DNA of 64,000 nt, from assembly GCA_019120175.1 (NCBI GenBank), contig DWVP01000001.1:1-64000 (forward strand), given 5' to 3'. Under the pieces are notes generated by a model, which had not been told where the DNA came from, did not search any database, and worked only from the letters and a program-made list of their open reading frames with translations. Position numbers and translations under genes: made by a program. This DNA comes from Candidatus Corynebacterium faecigallinarum (GTDB lineage Bacteria; Actinomycetota; Actinomycetes; Mycobacteriales; Mycobacteriaceae). Below, one piece after another: positions 1-8,368 of the stretch; position 1 is the first letter of the stretch; each line of letters starts with the position of its first letter.

Positions 1-71
1 GCCTCGGCAAGTTCATGTGCGCAGGTCAGTCCGATGACTCCGGCGCCGATGACGGTGATTCGCTGTGTCAT
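1..71 (-). CDS. FAD-dependent oxidoreductase, N-terminus only (D-amino-acid-oxidase-like)
   Basis: Only the first 23 codons lie in the window; the gene continues off the left edge. The ATG is at 71 on the minus strand, with a GGGGAA ribosome site just upstream. The peptide begins MTQRITVIGAGVIGLTCAHE, an N-terminal Rossmann beta-alpha-beta with the GxGxxG dinucleotide loop. This form, with ITVIGAGVIGL directly after the start, is typical of D-amino-acid-oxidase and ThiO-type flavoproteins. The substrate cannot be told from this much sequence. Confidence 0.7.
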   Translation of the reverse strand, partial: MTQRITVIGAGVIGLTCAHELAE

Positions 72-275
72 TTCCCCATTGTCCCATCGTCAACCAAAAC
101 AATCCGCACTGTTGTGTCGTTGTCTACGTCACAACCTGCCGGCCATCAGGCGATGGCGGGCACTGTCGACCTGGCGGTGATCCGAGAGGGGGCCGGCGGC
201 GGGTCCTTCCGCTGACAGCTCCACCGACAGCTCCCGCGGCGCCCTCCTGCGACGCCCTCTTGCGGCATCAAATGC

Positions 276-324
276 CCACGCCCAGAGGTACGGTCCCGGC
301 CCGAAAACGTACCTCTGGGCGTGG
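276..324. repeat. Perfect 16-bp inverted repeat
   Basis: The arms 276-291 (CCACGCCCAGAGGTAC) and 309-324 (GTACCTCTGGGCGTGG) are exact reverse complements around a 17-base loop. The right arm is followed by TTATTTC. It lies far from both flanking genes and could act as a terminator for convergent transcripts or be a dispersed palindromic element. A shorter hairpin at 6562-6581 has a similar flank (CCCCAGAGGTTTC). Confidence 0.75.
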
Positions 325-397
325 TTATTTCTCGTTGCGCGGCTGGCTGGGCTGGCTGGGATGGCGCGGTTGGCGGGCGCTCCGGGGGCGGAGTTAG

Positions 398-455
398 TTG
401 CGTCGACAAACTTTATTGAATACAGTGAAAGTAGTTCACTTTATTCAATACAGTG
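398..455 (+). promoter_or_regulatory. Promoter with two tandem TetR-type operators
   Basis: Two copies of an imperfect 19-bp palindrome, CACTTTATTCAATACAGTG and near-copy, lie at 409-427 and 437-455, with centres 28 bp apart. As a result 416-429 and 435-448 also form an inverted repeat (13 of 14 matching). A TTGCGT (398-403) / TACAGT (421-426) pair with a 17-base spacer is a plausible promoter inside the operators. The TetR protein starts at 494, so autoregulation is the simple reading. Confidence 0.7.
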
Positions 456-493
456 CGCGCTGTCCTGAGGTGTGCACGGGCAGGAGGCCGGGC

Positions 494-1159
494 ATGAGTC
501 CCGACACCACAAGCGACACAACAAACGACAATGCGCCCGACGCCACAGTAGAATCCACACCAGAAACCACCACCACCACCCGGATCCGCGACGCCGCCCT
601 CCACGAGTTCGGCGAGCGCGGGGTGGCAGGGGCGACGATGAAGAGCATCGCCGAGCGTGCCGGGGTCTCCGCCCAGCTCGTCGTCCATCACTTCGGCTCC
701 AAACGAGGCATCGCCGCAGCATGTGACGAGTACGTCGTCGCGCAGTTCCGCGAGTACAACACCTCGTTGATGGCATCCGGTGGCGCGTTCTCCCGCCAGG
801 AGAAACTGTCCCAGCCCTGGCTCGTCCCGGCCATCGCCTACTTCGCCGCCCGCCTGGCCGACGATTCCCCGGCCGTCGCCGACCTCGTCGACGATGCGGT
901 GGAGGACGCACTGGTCTACTTCGCCAAAGGTGAGGAGGCCGGGATGATCAAACCGACAGCCCATCCTCGGGAACGGGTGGTCCTCATCATGATGTGGCAG
1001 CTGGGCGCATTGTCTCTGCACCGCCACGTTAAACGCCTGCTCGGTGTCGACCTCGTCGCCGGAGACATGGAGTCACTGACGGCGTGGAGCGCCGGAGTCA
1101 GTGAGCTCCTCACCGAGGGGTTGTTCCACAAGGAAGCGATGGAGAAGCGCAATGACTGA
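494..1159 (+). CDS. TetR-family transcriptional regulator of an ABC exporter
   Basis: A 221-residue regulator. After a low-complexity Thr/Asp-rich head, the N-terminal third has the TetR helix-turn-helix: TRIRDAALHEFGERGVAGAT, then the recognition region around KSIAERAGVSAQLVVHHFGS. The C-terminal domain is the variable ligand-binding part. The ATG at 494 was chosen because AGGAGG (482-487) lies six bases upstream; an open frame continues further upstream but would read through the operators. The stop overlaps the start of the ABC ATPase by eight bases, so the three genes form one operon. It probably represses the operon through the palindromes at 409-455. The inducer is unknown. Confidence 0.85.
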   Translation: MSPDTTSDTTNDNAPDATVESTPETTTTTRIRDAALHEFGERGVAGATMKSIAERAGVSAQLVVHHFGSKRGIAAACDEYVVAQFREYNTSLMASGGAFSRQEKLSQPWLVPAIAYFAARLADDSPAVADLVDDAVEDALVYFAKGEEAGMIKPTAHPRERVVLIMMWQLGALSLHRHVKRLLGVDLVAGDMESLTAWSAGVSELLTEGLFHKEAMEKRND

Positions 1160-2069
1160 CAGCACCACCAACACAGACATCATCACCGTCAACGGCCTGG
1201 TCAAACGCTTCGGCGATGTCACCGCCCTCGACGGTGTGAACCTGCACGTCGGCGAAGGTGAGGTCCACGGGTTCCTCGGGCCGAACGGCGCCGGAAAATC
1301 CACCCTGATCCGGGTCCTGCTCGGACTACTGCGCGCCGACGAGGGCACCGTCCGCATCTTCGGCGGTGACCCCTGGCAGGACGCCGTGGAACTGCACAAA
1401 CGCCTGGCGTACGTCCCCGGCGACGTCGAGATCTGGCCGAACCTCACCGGCGGCGAGGTCATCGACATGTTCCTGCGTCTGCGAGGCGGCGGCGTCCCCG
1501 CCCGACGCGATGAGCTCATCGAGCGCTTCAACCTGGACCCCAGCAAGAAAGCGCGGACCTACTCCAAGGGCAACCGCCAGAAGGTCGCACTCATCGCCGC
1601 CCTCGCCGCCGACGTCGACCTGTTGCTGCTGGACGAACCGACCGCTGGACTCGACCCGCTGATGGAGGTGGTCTTCCAGGACGTCATCAAGGAGACCAGC
1701 GCGAAAGGCACGTCCGTCCTGCTTTCCAGCCATATTCTCGCCCAGGTCGAGGTGCTGTCCGACCGCATCTCGATCATCCGCGACGGCGCGATCGTGGAGA
1801 CCGGCACACTCTCCGAACTACGCCACATGACCCGCACCACCGTGGAGGTGGAGACCACCGGCCCCGGGAGCGCTGTCACCGCGCTCGCCGCTCTCCAAGG
1901 CATCCACGACCTGCGTGAGAAGCGAGGACGCACCGTGTTCGAGGTCGACGGTGAGCACATGGATCCCGTCATGCGGGAGCTGGCACCGTTGGGCGTGGCA
2001 TCACTGGTCGCGCACCCCCCGACGCTGGAGCAGCTGCTGATGCGCCACTACGGCGGTGAGACGCCATGA
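1152..2069 (+). CDS. ABC transporter ATP-binding protein (drug-exporter type)
   Basis: A 305-residue ATPase of the ABC-2 export class. Walker A is GPNGAGKST near residue 40. A degenerate signature, YSKGNRQKVALIAALA, precedes the Walker B LLLLDEPTAGLD, and the H-loop sits in LLSSHIL. The C-terminal 80 residues carry the extra domain common in multidrug or polyketide-antibiotic exporters. Its ATG overlaps the tetR stop and its stop overlaps the permease start (ATGA), so it is translationally coupled to both. It energises the 549-residue permease that follows. Substrate not predictable; the TetR/ATPase/large-permease layout resembles tetronasin-type export systems. Confidence 0.88.
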   Translation: MTDSTTNTDIITVNGLVKRFGDVTALDGVNLHVGEGEVHGFLGPNGAGKSTLIRVLLGLLRADEGTVRIFGGDPWQDAVELHKRLAYVPGDVEIWPNLTGGEVIDMFLRLRGGGVPARRDELIERFNLDPSKKARTYSKGNRQKVALIAALAADVDLLLLDEPTAGLDPLMEVVFQDVIKETSAKGTSVLLSSHILAQVEVLSDRISIIRDGAIVETGTLSELRHMTRTTVEVETTGPGSAVTALAALQGIHDLREKRGRTVFEVDGEHMDPVMRELAPLGVASLVAHPPTLEQLLMRHYGGETP

Positions 2070-3715
2070 CCAGCACAGCAACTGGCAGCCGCACCGGTCA
2101 CCGCACCGGCACACTCACCGGCACTCTGACGCTACTGCGGTTCATGCTGCGGCGCGACCGGATCCGCACCACCGCCTGGATCATCGGCCTCGGACTGTTC
2201 GCCTTCTACTGCGCGGTCGTCGAGGCCGGCGAAACTCTCGTCGGTGATGAGGAGAACCTGGCAGGCGTCGCCGTGCTGTTCCTCGACCCGGTCGGTCGGA
2301 TGATCATGGGGCCGGGTTACGGCATGGAGGACCCCACCTTCCAGCGACTCTTCGCCGCGGGCTACGCGATCTTCATCTACATCGGTTTCGCCCTGATGAG
2401 CGTATTCACCGTCATCCGTCACACCCGCGTCGACGAACAGGCAGGACGCACCGAGTTGGTGCGCGCCAATATCGTCGGACGCCATGCGACGCTTACCGCC
2501 GCACTGATCCTCACCGTCGTCGCGAATGTGGCGGCCGGCCTGTTGGTGTTCGGCGCGGCGGTCACCGCCGACTTCGATGTGCACGGTTCGCTGTTGATCG
2601 CAGCCTGCAGCGTGGCCGTCGGTCTGTTCTTCATGGGTGCTGCCGCAGTGTCCGCCCAGCTCAACGAGTTCTCCCGCGGGGCGACCGGGATGGCTGCCGG
2701 GCTGATCGGGGCGTCCTACGTGATCCGGATGGGCGGGGACGTCGCCGAGGCAGGGGGCAGTGCCCTGTCCTGGGCGTCGCCCCTGGGGTGGGCGCAGCAG
2801 ACCGCGCCGTATGTGCTGGACCGCTGGTGGCCACTGTTTCTGCTGGTCGGCGGTGCGGTGGTGTTGACTGCGACCGGTGTCTGGCTGTCGACGAAGCGCG
2901 ATGTCGGGGCCGGTCTGCTCCACACCCGACGGGGGCGTCCCGAGGCTGCGGCCTGGCTGGGCACCCCGGTCGGAATGGCATTGCGTACGTTGCGTGGCGG
3001 GCTGCGGAGCTGGGGGATGGCCCTGGTGGTGGCAGCCCTGCTGCTCGGCGGTTTCTCCCAGCCACTGGTGGACGCCCAGGACGATCTTCCCGAGGCGATG
3101 AAGACCATCATCGGTGGCGACGACCTGATCCTCGGCTTCCAGTCGTTCATCGCCCTGATCATCGCGATGTTCATCGCAGCATCCGCGGTGAGTGCATTGC
3201 AGCAGGTGCGGGACGAAGAGGTGCGGGGACGCGCCGAGTTCGGGCTGTCTGCCCCGGTCGGCCGGGTGCGGTGGCTGGGCGCGCACCTGGTGGTCATCCT
3301 CGGTGCAGTGGCGCTGACTCTGCTGCTCACCGGACTCGGTGCCGGTGCGGGTGCGGTCGCGGTACTGGGGGACGACGGCTGGTCGACCTTCGCCGATGTG
3401 GCGCTGGCGGTGCTGTTGTATGCCCCGGCGGTGCTGGCGACCATGGGGATCGTGGTCGCCCTGTTCGGCTGGTTGCCGCGATGGGCGGGGCCGGTCGGAT
3501 GGACACTGCTGGGGTTCGCTGTGTTGGAGACCGCTTTCGGCGAGATGCTGGGGCTGCCGGACTGGCTGAGGTCGCTGAACATCTTCGGCCACCTGGCGCA
3601 GTACCCGGCGGTGCCGGTGGAGGTCGCGCCGGTACTGTGGCTGACCGGCATCGGGGTGCTGGGGATCGCCGCGGGTCTGGTCGGCTGGCGCCACCGCGAG
3701 GTGAACCGGGTGTAG
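2066..3715 (+). CDS. ABC exporter permease, ABC-2 type, about 12 membrane segments
   Basis: A 549-residue membrane protein made of two homologous halves, each with about six hydrophobic segments; examples are TAWIIGLGLFAFYCAVV in the first half and MALVVAALLLGGF in the second. A doubled ABC-2 permease of this length is typical of tetronasin/multidrug exporters that pair with one ATPase. It starts with the ATG of ATGA shared with the ATPase stop. The stop codon lies inside a perfect palindrome (3708-3743) that probably ends the operon. The three-gene unit is expected to confer efflux of a hydrophobic compound sensed by TetR. Confidence 0.85.
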   Translation: MTSTATGSRTGHRTGTLTGTLTLLRFMLRRDRIRTTAWIIGLGLFAFYCAVVEAGETLVGDEENLAGVAVLFLDPVGRMIMGPGYGMEDPTFQRLFAAGYAIFIYIGFALMSVFTVIRHTRVDEQAGRTELVRANIVGRHATLTAALILTVVANVAAGLLVFGAAVTADFDVHGSLLIAACSVAVGLFFMGAAAVSAQLNEFSRGATGMAAGLIGASYVIRMGGDVAEAGGSALSWASPLGWAQQTAPYVLDRWWPLFLLVGGAVVLTATGVWLSTKRDVGAGLLHTRRGRPEAAAWLGTPVGMALRTLRGGLRSWGMALVVAALLLGGFSQPLVDAQDDLPEAMKTIIGGDDLILGFQSFIALIIAMFIAASAVSALQQVRDEEVRGRAEFGLSAPVGRVRWLGAHLVVILGAVALTLLLTGLGAGAGAVAVLGDDGWSTFADVALAVLLYAPAVLATMGIVVALFGWLPRWAGPVGWTLLGFAVLETAFGEMLGLPDWLRSLNIFGHLAQYPAVPVEVAPVLWLTGIGVLGIAAGLVGWRHREVNRV

Positions 3716-3743
3716 GGAGGTGGGGCTGGGCCTCCCTACACCC
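3708..3743. terminator. 13-bp perfect palindrome spanning two convergent stop codons
   Basis: GGGTGTAGGGAGG (3708-3720) and its exact complement (3731-3743) enclose a 10-base loop. The stem contains the TAG stop of the permease and, on the other strand, the TAG stop of the nagA remnant. There is no T-tract, so termination strength is uncertain. Confidence 0.65.
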
Positions 3744-4198
3744 ACTCGCCTGAGCGGAGCGCGGCGCTGACCTGCAGTCGGTTCCGCAGTTCGTCGGACG
3801 TACCAACGTCCGGATTGGATGTGCCGTCCGGGACGGCCAGGACGACCAGGTCAGCCCGGCCGCCAGGACGGATCCCGGCAGCGGGCAACCCCAGTGCGCG
3901 AGACGGGGTGATGGAGGTCTGCTGGACCGCGGCGAGCAGCGCGGCATCCGCCGCAGTGACACCGGCGGCATCTGTCGTGACGTTCCCCGCAGTGTCCTCC
4001 GCGGTGTCCTGTGCAGTCGCCGGCGCAGTGGCTGGCACAGTCGCCGGCGCATTAGCCACGGCGAAGTTGAACAGCTGGTCCATCGTCGCGGTACTGCCGG
4101 CGATGGTGTCGGTCCCGGCCACCCGGGCGATGCCGTCGACGACATTCACCGCCAATGCGCCCAGGTGGTAGGCGCCGTCCGGCATGCCGGCGGCCGGG
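3736..4198 (-). pseudogene. nagA: nagA remnant: C-terminal part of N-acetylglucosamine-6-phosphate deacetylase
   Basis: The frame ends with the C-terminal third of NagA, an amidohydrolase of amino-sugar breakdown. It reads AAGMPDGAYHLGALAVNVVD, then GTDTIAGSTATMDQLF, and closes with the family's tail RALGLPAAGIRPGGRADLVV. The first roughly 250 residues, including the metal-binding and substrate-binding parts, are absent. A low-complexity Ala/Thr/Asp stretch sits in the middle, longer than in the family. The upstream end abuts a gabT 3' fragment on the other strand near 4187-4198, where GC-rich bases are shared. No function is expected. The family match is confident; the exact break is approximate. 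Confidence 0.8.
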
Positions 4199-4324
4199 GT
4201 GCTGGTGCTCAGCTGTGGTCTCGACGGCAATGTCATCCGACTGCTGCCGCCGCTGGTGATCAGCGGGAATCTGCTGCAGGAGGGGCTGGACGTGCTGGCC
4301 GAAGCCATCCGCCACAACCTCTGA
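4187..4324 (+). pseudogene. gabT: gabT remnant: last 45 codons of 4-aminobutyrate aminotransferase
   Basis: Reading to the TGA at 4322 gives AAGVLVLSCGLDGNVIRLLP, then PLVISGNLLQEGLDVLAEAI. This is the conserved C-terminal end of actinobacterial GabT, a PLP-dependent class-III aminotransferase. Around 400 N-terminal residues, including the PLP lysine, are gone. A TAG at 4169 closes the frame on the left, and the fragment meets the opposing nagA remnant with a few shared GC-rich bases. This fits a deletion that removed the 5' ends of two divergent genes. Too short to be predicted as a gene by most software. Confidence 0.8.
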
Positions 4325-4357
4325 GGCCCGCCCTGGCCCTGTGTGGGCCGGTGGCCC

Positions 4358-5443
4358 CTACTCCGCGAAGGCGTAGTCGGTGTAGCCCTTCGCCCCGGGG
4401 GCGTAGAAGGTGGTCTGGTCCGGGACGTTGAGTTCCAGACCGTCCCTCCAGCGCCGCACCAGGTCAGGGTTGGCGATGAGGTTGCGTCCGACAACCGCGG
4501 CGTCCGCCAGGTCGTCCTCGACGATGTGGGACGCTTCGTCCTGCCCGGTGATCTTCGAGAAACCACTGTTGAGCAGGAACGCGCCGTCGAAGCGCCCGCG
4601 CAGGTGCGCGACCAGGTCACCGTCGATGTCCTTGTGCAGCACCGACAGGTAGGCCGGGCCGACCTCATTGAGGCCGTCGATCAGCGCATCGTAGGTGGCC
4701 AGGACGTCCTGACGGTCGTCCTCCAGCACACCCTGGATGCCGTGCTCGGGGGAGATACGCACGGCGGTGCGTCCAGCACCGATCTCGGCGGCGACCGCAG
4801 CCACGACCTCGGTGGTCAGCCGCGCCCGGTTCTCCGGAGAGCCGCCGTAGGCGTCGGTGCGGTGGTTGGAGGACGCCCCGAGGAACTCGTGGAGCAGGTA
4901 GCCGTTGGCGCTGTGGATCTCCACACCGTCGACACCGGCGTCGATGGCGCGGCGGGCGGCGGAGGTGAACTCCTCGATGATCCGCGGGATCTCCTCGGTG
5001 CCGAGCTCCCGGGGCACACCACCCTCGGCCTTGCCGGAGAAGCCGCGGACCGGCCCGCCGACGGCGATCGCACTCGGGGCCTCAGGTTCGGCCCCGCGCA
5101 GCAGGTCGGGGTGGGAGGTGCGTCCACCGTGCATGATCTGCATGACCAGGGTGCCGCCCTTGGCGTGCACGGCCTCGGCGACGCGGGCCCACCCGGCGGC
5201 CTGCTCGTCGGTGGCGATTCCGGCCTGGCCGGGGAACGCCCGGTTGCTGAACGCGGGGAAGGAGCCCTCGGTGACCACCAGACCGGCCGAGGCACGCTGG
5301 CTGTAGTACTCGACGTGCAGGTCGGTGGGGATGCCGTCCTCGCCGGCGCGCTGGCGGGTCAGTGCGGCCATGGTCACCCGGTTGTCCAGGTGCAGATCGC
5401 CGGCGTCGAGGGGGTCGAAGAGTGAGGTCATGGGGGAGGTCAT
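4358..5443 (-). CDS. Old yellow enzyme family ene-reductase (NADH:flavin oxidoreductase)
   Basis: A 361-residue FMN TIM barrel of the OYE/NemA family, which reduces activated C=C bonds or nitro groups with NAD(P)H. Visible marks: LFDPLDAGDLHLDNRVTMAA at the N-terminus, QIMHGGRTSH (substrate-binding region), and VDGVEIHSANGYLLHEFL followed by SSNHRTDAYGGSPENRAR. The C-terminal phosphate-binding part runs through DDLADAAVVGRNLIANPD. The first ATG (5443) has AAAGGA about ten bases upstream; a second ATG lies four codons in. The gene stands alone between the gabT scar and aqpZ. Full length and intact. Confidence 0.9.
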   Translation of the reverse strand: MTSPMTSLFDPLDAGDLHLDNRVTMAALTRQRAGEDGIPTDLHVEYYSQRASAGLVVTEGSFPAFSNRAFPGQAGIATDEQAAGWARVAEAVHAKGGTLVMQIMHGGRTSHPDLLRGAEPEAPSAIAVGGPVRGFSGKAEGGVPRELGTEEIPRIIEEFTSAARRAIDAGVDGVEIHSANGYLLHEFLGASSNHRTDAYGGSPENRARLTTEVVAAVAAEIGAGRTAVRISPEHGIQGVLEDDRQDVLATYDALIDGLNEVGPAYLSVLHKDIDGDLVAHLRGRFDGAFLLNSGFSKITGQDEASHIVEDDLADAAVVGRNLIANPDLVRRWRDGLELNVPDQTTFYAPGAKGYTDYAFAE

Positions 5444-5705
5444 GAAGGGGCTGTCCTTTCGCTGTGGTTCACATCCACCATCCCCAACCTGTGGGGCCCC
5501 GGGAGTATTCCGGTACCGGCCCAGCAGGGGGTTAGGTGACTCCGCAATGGTCAGGGGGGTCGAACGGAAGGGTTCCCTTTTGGCGGCAAACATCCTACTT
5601 CTCAAAAGGCGGATGTTACAGGTGTGACTGATGTGGTTACGTCCATCCGCATGGCGCTGCGCCACACTGCACAACGTCATATGACACATGACAGGAGAAC
5701 TCCTC

Positions 5706-6458
5706 ATGCAGACCCCTTCGATGAGTAACCGCCTCTGGGCCGAGTTCCTCGGCACCTTCTGGCTGACCTTCGGCGGCTGTGGTTCGGCCGTCCTCGCCGC
5801 CAGCGTGATCTCCGACGGCACCATCAACATGGGCATCGGCTTCCTCGGCGTCGCCCTCGCCTTCGGCCTCACCGTGGTGACCGGTGCCTACGCCCTGGCC
5901 CATATATCCGGCGCCCACTTCAACCCGGCGGTCACCCTGGGCTGCGCCGTCGCCAAGCGCATCGGATGGTCCGCTGTGGTGCCCTACTGGGTCACCCAGA
6001 TCATCGGCGCGAGTGCGGCCGGTGGTGTCCTCTTCGTCATCGCCAACGGGAAGGACGGCTTCAGTGCCTCAGAGTCCGGCTTCGCCACCAACGGCTACGG
6101 TGAGTTCTCGCCCGACGGCTACTCGATGGCCGCCGTCCTGGTCGCCGAGGTCGTGCTGACCGCAGTGTTCCTATGGGTCATCCTCGGGGTGACTTCGAAG
6201 AAGGCCCCGGCCGGCTTCGCGCCGCTGGCCATCGGTCTCACCCTGACCCTGATTCACCTGATCTCGATCCCGGTGTCCAATACCTCGGTCAATCCGGCCC
6301 GCTCGCTCGGTGTCGCCTGGTTCGCCGGTGGGGACGCTCTCGGCCGGGTGTGGCTGTTCATCGTCGCCCCGCTGCTTGGTGCGGCGATCGCCGGGATCAG
6401 CTATGCGGTGTTGACCGGTGACAAGGATGGCGCAGAGTCTGAGACCGTCGACGCCTGA
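5706..6458 (+). CDS. aqpZ: Aquaporin Z-type water channel
   Basis: A 250-residue MIP-family channel with six membrane segments and both NPA loops: [12 protein letters not shown] after segment 2 and [18 protein letters not shown] after segment 5. The short first loop and the AqpZ-like second NPA region point to a water channel rather than a glycerol facilitator. The ATG at 5706 is served by AGGAG (5691-5695). About 260 bases upstream are non-coding. It probably helps in osmotic shocks. Complete; no sign of damage. Confidence 0.92.
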   Translation: MQTPSMSNRLWAEFLGTFWLTFGGCGSAVLAASVISDGTINMGIGFLGVALAFGLTVVTGAYALAHISGAHFNPAVTLGCAVAKRIGWSAVVPYWVTQIIGASAAGGVLFVIANGKDGFSASESGFATNGYGEFSPDGYSMAAVLVAEVVLTAVFLWVILGVTSKKAPAGFAPLAIGLTLTLIHLISIPVSNTSVNPARSLGVAWFAGGDALGRVWLFIVAPLLGAAIAGISYAVLTGDKDGAESETVDA

Positions 6459-6561
6459 TCGGCATCACCAACTTCGCCAACATCACTGTCTGAGCCGGTC
6501 GGGGGGACGCGGCTCGTCGAGGGAGCACCTCGGGTTTTGTCGCTGAAAAGCGGGCCCCAGA

Positions 6562-6581
6562 GGTTTCGTTGCGGAGAAACC
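6562..6581. promoter_or_regulatory. Small hairpin upstream of uraD
   Basis: GGTTTC (6562-6567) and GAAACC (6576-6581) form six-base arms around an eight-base loop, 45 bases before the uraD start. It could be an operator for a purine-responsive regulator or a terminator tail of aqpZ. Nothing in the sequence chooses between these. Confidence 0.35.
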
Positions 6582-6625
6582 ACGGGGTTACTAGCCAGAA
6601 ACACCGCTCCACCACACTGAGGCCC

Positions 6626-7198
6626 ATGACATCCTCAGTGACCTCAACCCCGGTCGGAGTGACGGTGACGCAGTTCAACGCCATGGAGGCGTCCGAACTT
6701 GCCGACCAGCTGACCGGACTCTTCGCCAGCCGCGACCTCGCCACCGCCGTGGCCGCCGCCCGACCCATCGCCACCATCGACGCTCTCTGTGGTGCGGCAT
6801 CCGTTCTGCTTCACGAGCAGGACGACGAGACCGTCCTCGAGTCCGTCAACGCCCACCCGCCGATCGGCGGAACGGTCGAGTCCGGCTCCCGCGCGGCAGC
6901 GGAACAGGCCACTGCTGCCGAGGACCAGGGTGAGAACGGTGAGATGACCTCCATCCGTAATCTGCAACCCACCTACCGGGAGAAGTTCGGCTGGAACTTC
7001 CTCGTCCGGGCCGCAGGGAAGGACTCCCGGCAGATCCTCGACAACCTCGTCGTGCGCCTGGCCCACGAGCCCGAGGAGGAGTGGCCGTTCGTCCTCCGCC
7101 ACCTCGACGCCATCAATCAACTGCGTCTGCGCGGATTCGTCACCGAGGACGACGGCACGGTGCGTGAAGCCAGCGGAGTCAGCGAGGTGACGACATGA
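6626..7198 (+). CDS. uraD: OHCU decarboxylase
   Basis: A 190-residue 2-oxo-4-hydroxy-4-carboxy-5-ureidoimidazoline decarboxylase, the third step from urate to S-allantoin. Family features are FNAMEASELADQLTGLFASR at the start, the catalytic-His motif VNAHPPIGG, the Glu motif SRAAAEQ, and YREKFGWNFLVRAAGKDSRQ. The ATG at 6626 was chosen by alignment with the family start; GAGG lies just upstream. Its stop overlaps the start of uraH (ATGA). This is the only intact gene of the local urate locus: uraH and the permease after it are both internally deleted, so a complete pathway from here is unlikely. Confidence 0.9.
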   Translation: MTSSVTSTPVGVTVTQFNAMEASELADQLTGLFASRDLATAVAAARPIATIDALCGAASVLLHEQDDETVLESVNAHPPIGGTVESGSRAAAEQATAAEDQGENGEMTSIRNLQPTYREKFGWNFLVRAAGKDSRQILDNLVVRLAHEPEEEWPFVLRHLDAINQLRLRGFVTEDDGTVREASGVSEVTT

Positions 7199-7392
7199 GC
7201 CTGTCCACCCACGTCCTGAACACCACCACCGGTCTGCCCGCCGCCGCCGACTACTTCGATGGCGCAGCGACGCTGTACCCGTACGTCGACATCACCTTCA
7301 CCATCAGCGACGAGCGCGGCGGGGCCCATGGGCACCTGCACATCCCACTCCTGCTCTCGCCCTACGGATACTCGACCTACCAAGGGAGCTGA
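7195..7392 (+). pseudogene. uraH: 5-hydroxyisourate hydrolase with an in-frame internal deletion
   Basis: The 65-codon frame carries both ends of a HIU hydrolase (transthyretin-like; usual length about 105-115). The N-terminal strand MSLSTHVLNTTTGLPAA with the active-site His is joined directly to ATLYPYVDITFTISDERGG and the C-terminal HLHIPLLLSPYGYSTYQGS. Around 45 middle residues, including the conserved catalytic Arg segment, are missing. The C-terminal signature tetrapeptide YRGS reads YQGS. A transthyretin fold cannot form normally from this length, so it is very probably inactive. Translationally coupled to uraD (ATGA). Confidence 0.85.
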
Positions 7393-7398
7393 CCGGCC

Positions 7399-8122
7399 AT
7401 GACCACAGACAACACACCCACCCCAGAAGCATCGGAAACCGGAGACGCAACCCTGCCCTCCGGAACCATCGGCGCCGTCGCCGCAGACGGCACCCACCCG
7501 GTCGACCAGCGACCACCGCTGTTCCGCACCTTCGTCCTCGGCCTTCGCCCAAAACGTCGGCCTGGTGTCGTTCTCCCGTGTTGCCAGCCGCTACGTGGTC
7601 ACCGCCGCCGGCCTCATTCTCATCGTCCTCGGCCTGCTGCCGAAGGTCGGTGAGATCGCCACCGGTATCCCGCAGCCGGTGTTGGGCGGTGCCGGTATCG
7701 CCTTGTTCGGCATGGTCGTGGCGTCCGGAATCAGGACGCTGTCCACCGTGACCTGGAACGAAACCCGTGCATTGATCGTCGGTGTGTCCATCGCGCTGGC
7801 GATGCTGCCGACCGCGTTCGAGGGGATCAACGCGAACCTGCCGACCGAGGTGGAGATGATCCTGGACAGCGGCATCACCGTGGGTGCGGTGGCCGTCATC
7901 CTGTTGAACCTGCTGCTGAACCGTGAAGGGAACGGGCACTTGGCTGAGCCTGTGGCCACCGAGGCCGACAGCGGGGCCGACAGCGGGGCCGACAGTGGCC
8001 GGGACGCCGCTGAGGCTGAGCTTGTCGCCGGTCTCGACGCCGTGCAGACCGTCGAGGTCGAGGACGTGACCGCCCCTGAGGGTGCCACGGCGTCAGTGGC
8101 GGTGAGCGGGCCCCGCGTGTAA
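7399..8122 (+). pseudogene. Urate/xanthine permease (NCS2) with internal deletion and frameshift
   Basis: The N-terminal 50 or so codons from 7399 (ending HPVDQRPPLFRTFVLGL) are the cytoplasmic head and first segment of a nucleobase:cation symporter-2 permease. After 7545-7555 the sequence continues in another frame with AQNVGLVSFSRVASRYVV, a late conserved motif, and then the last membrane segments to the stop at 8122. Around 270 residues, most of the transmembrane core, are missing and the two parts are out of frame. The C-terminal tail contains a threefold 12-bp repeat encoding ADSG. Adjacent to uraD/uraH, so it was probably the urate uptake gene. Confidence 0.85.
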
Positions 8123-8368
8123 CCGCACCACTCCGGCCGTCGCTACCCCTGCCCCATCGCTGTCGCGGTCGCAGGCCAGGGACGGCCCCCTCAGCTCGGC
8201 CACCGTTTTTCTGCTTTTGCGCCGCATTTTCGGGACTATCGTGCCACGAAAAGGTCGAAAAGTACGCGCAAATGCAGTTCCAGGCCGTTGACTGGAGTCA
8301 TCTGCCCCACGTATCCAGGAGCGTCCCCGACCCGTCCCTGACCACCCCACGAGGAGTACCACCCACCC

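Larger units (their letters stand above)
72..493. other. Intergenic region between the oxidoreductase and tetR genes
   Basis: No credible gene in 422 bases. It holds a perfect 16-bp inverted repeat (276-324) and the operator and promoter region of the downstream TetR gene (398-455). Short open frames here have no recognisable content or ribosome sites. Confidence 0.6.

Noticed and set aside
2132..3745. Long open frame on the minus strand opposite the ABC permease
   Set aside because: Composition is Gln/His/Arg-rich with no family match, as expected for an antisense frame of a high-GC gene; the plus-strand permease is clear.
4343..5425. Long plus-strand open frame opposite the old yellow enzyme gene
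   Set aside because: Antisense to a full-length, well-conserved enzyme; Gly/Val-rich and without motifs or a ribosome site.
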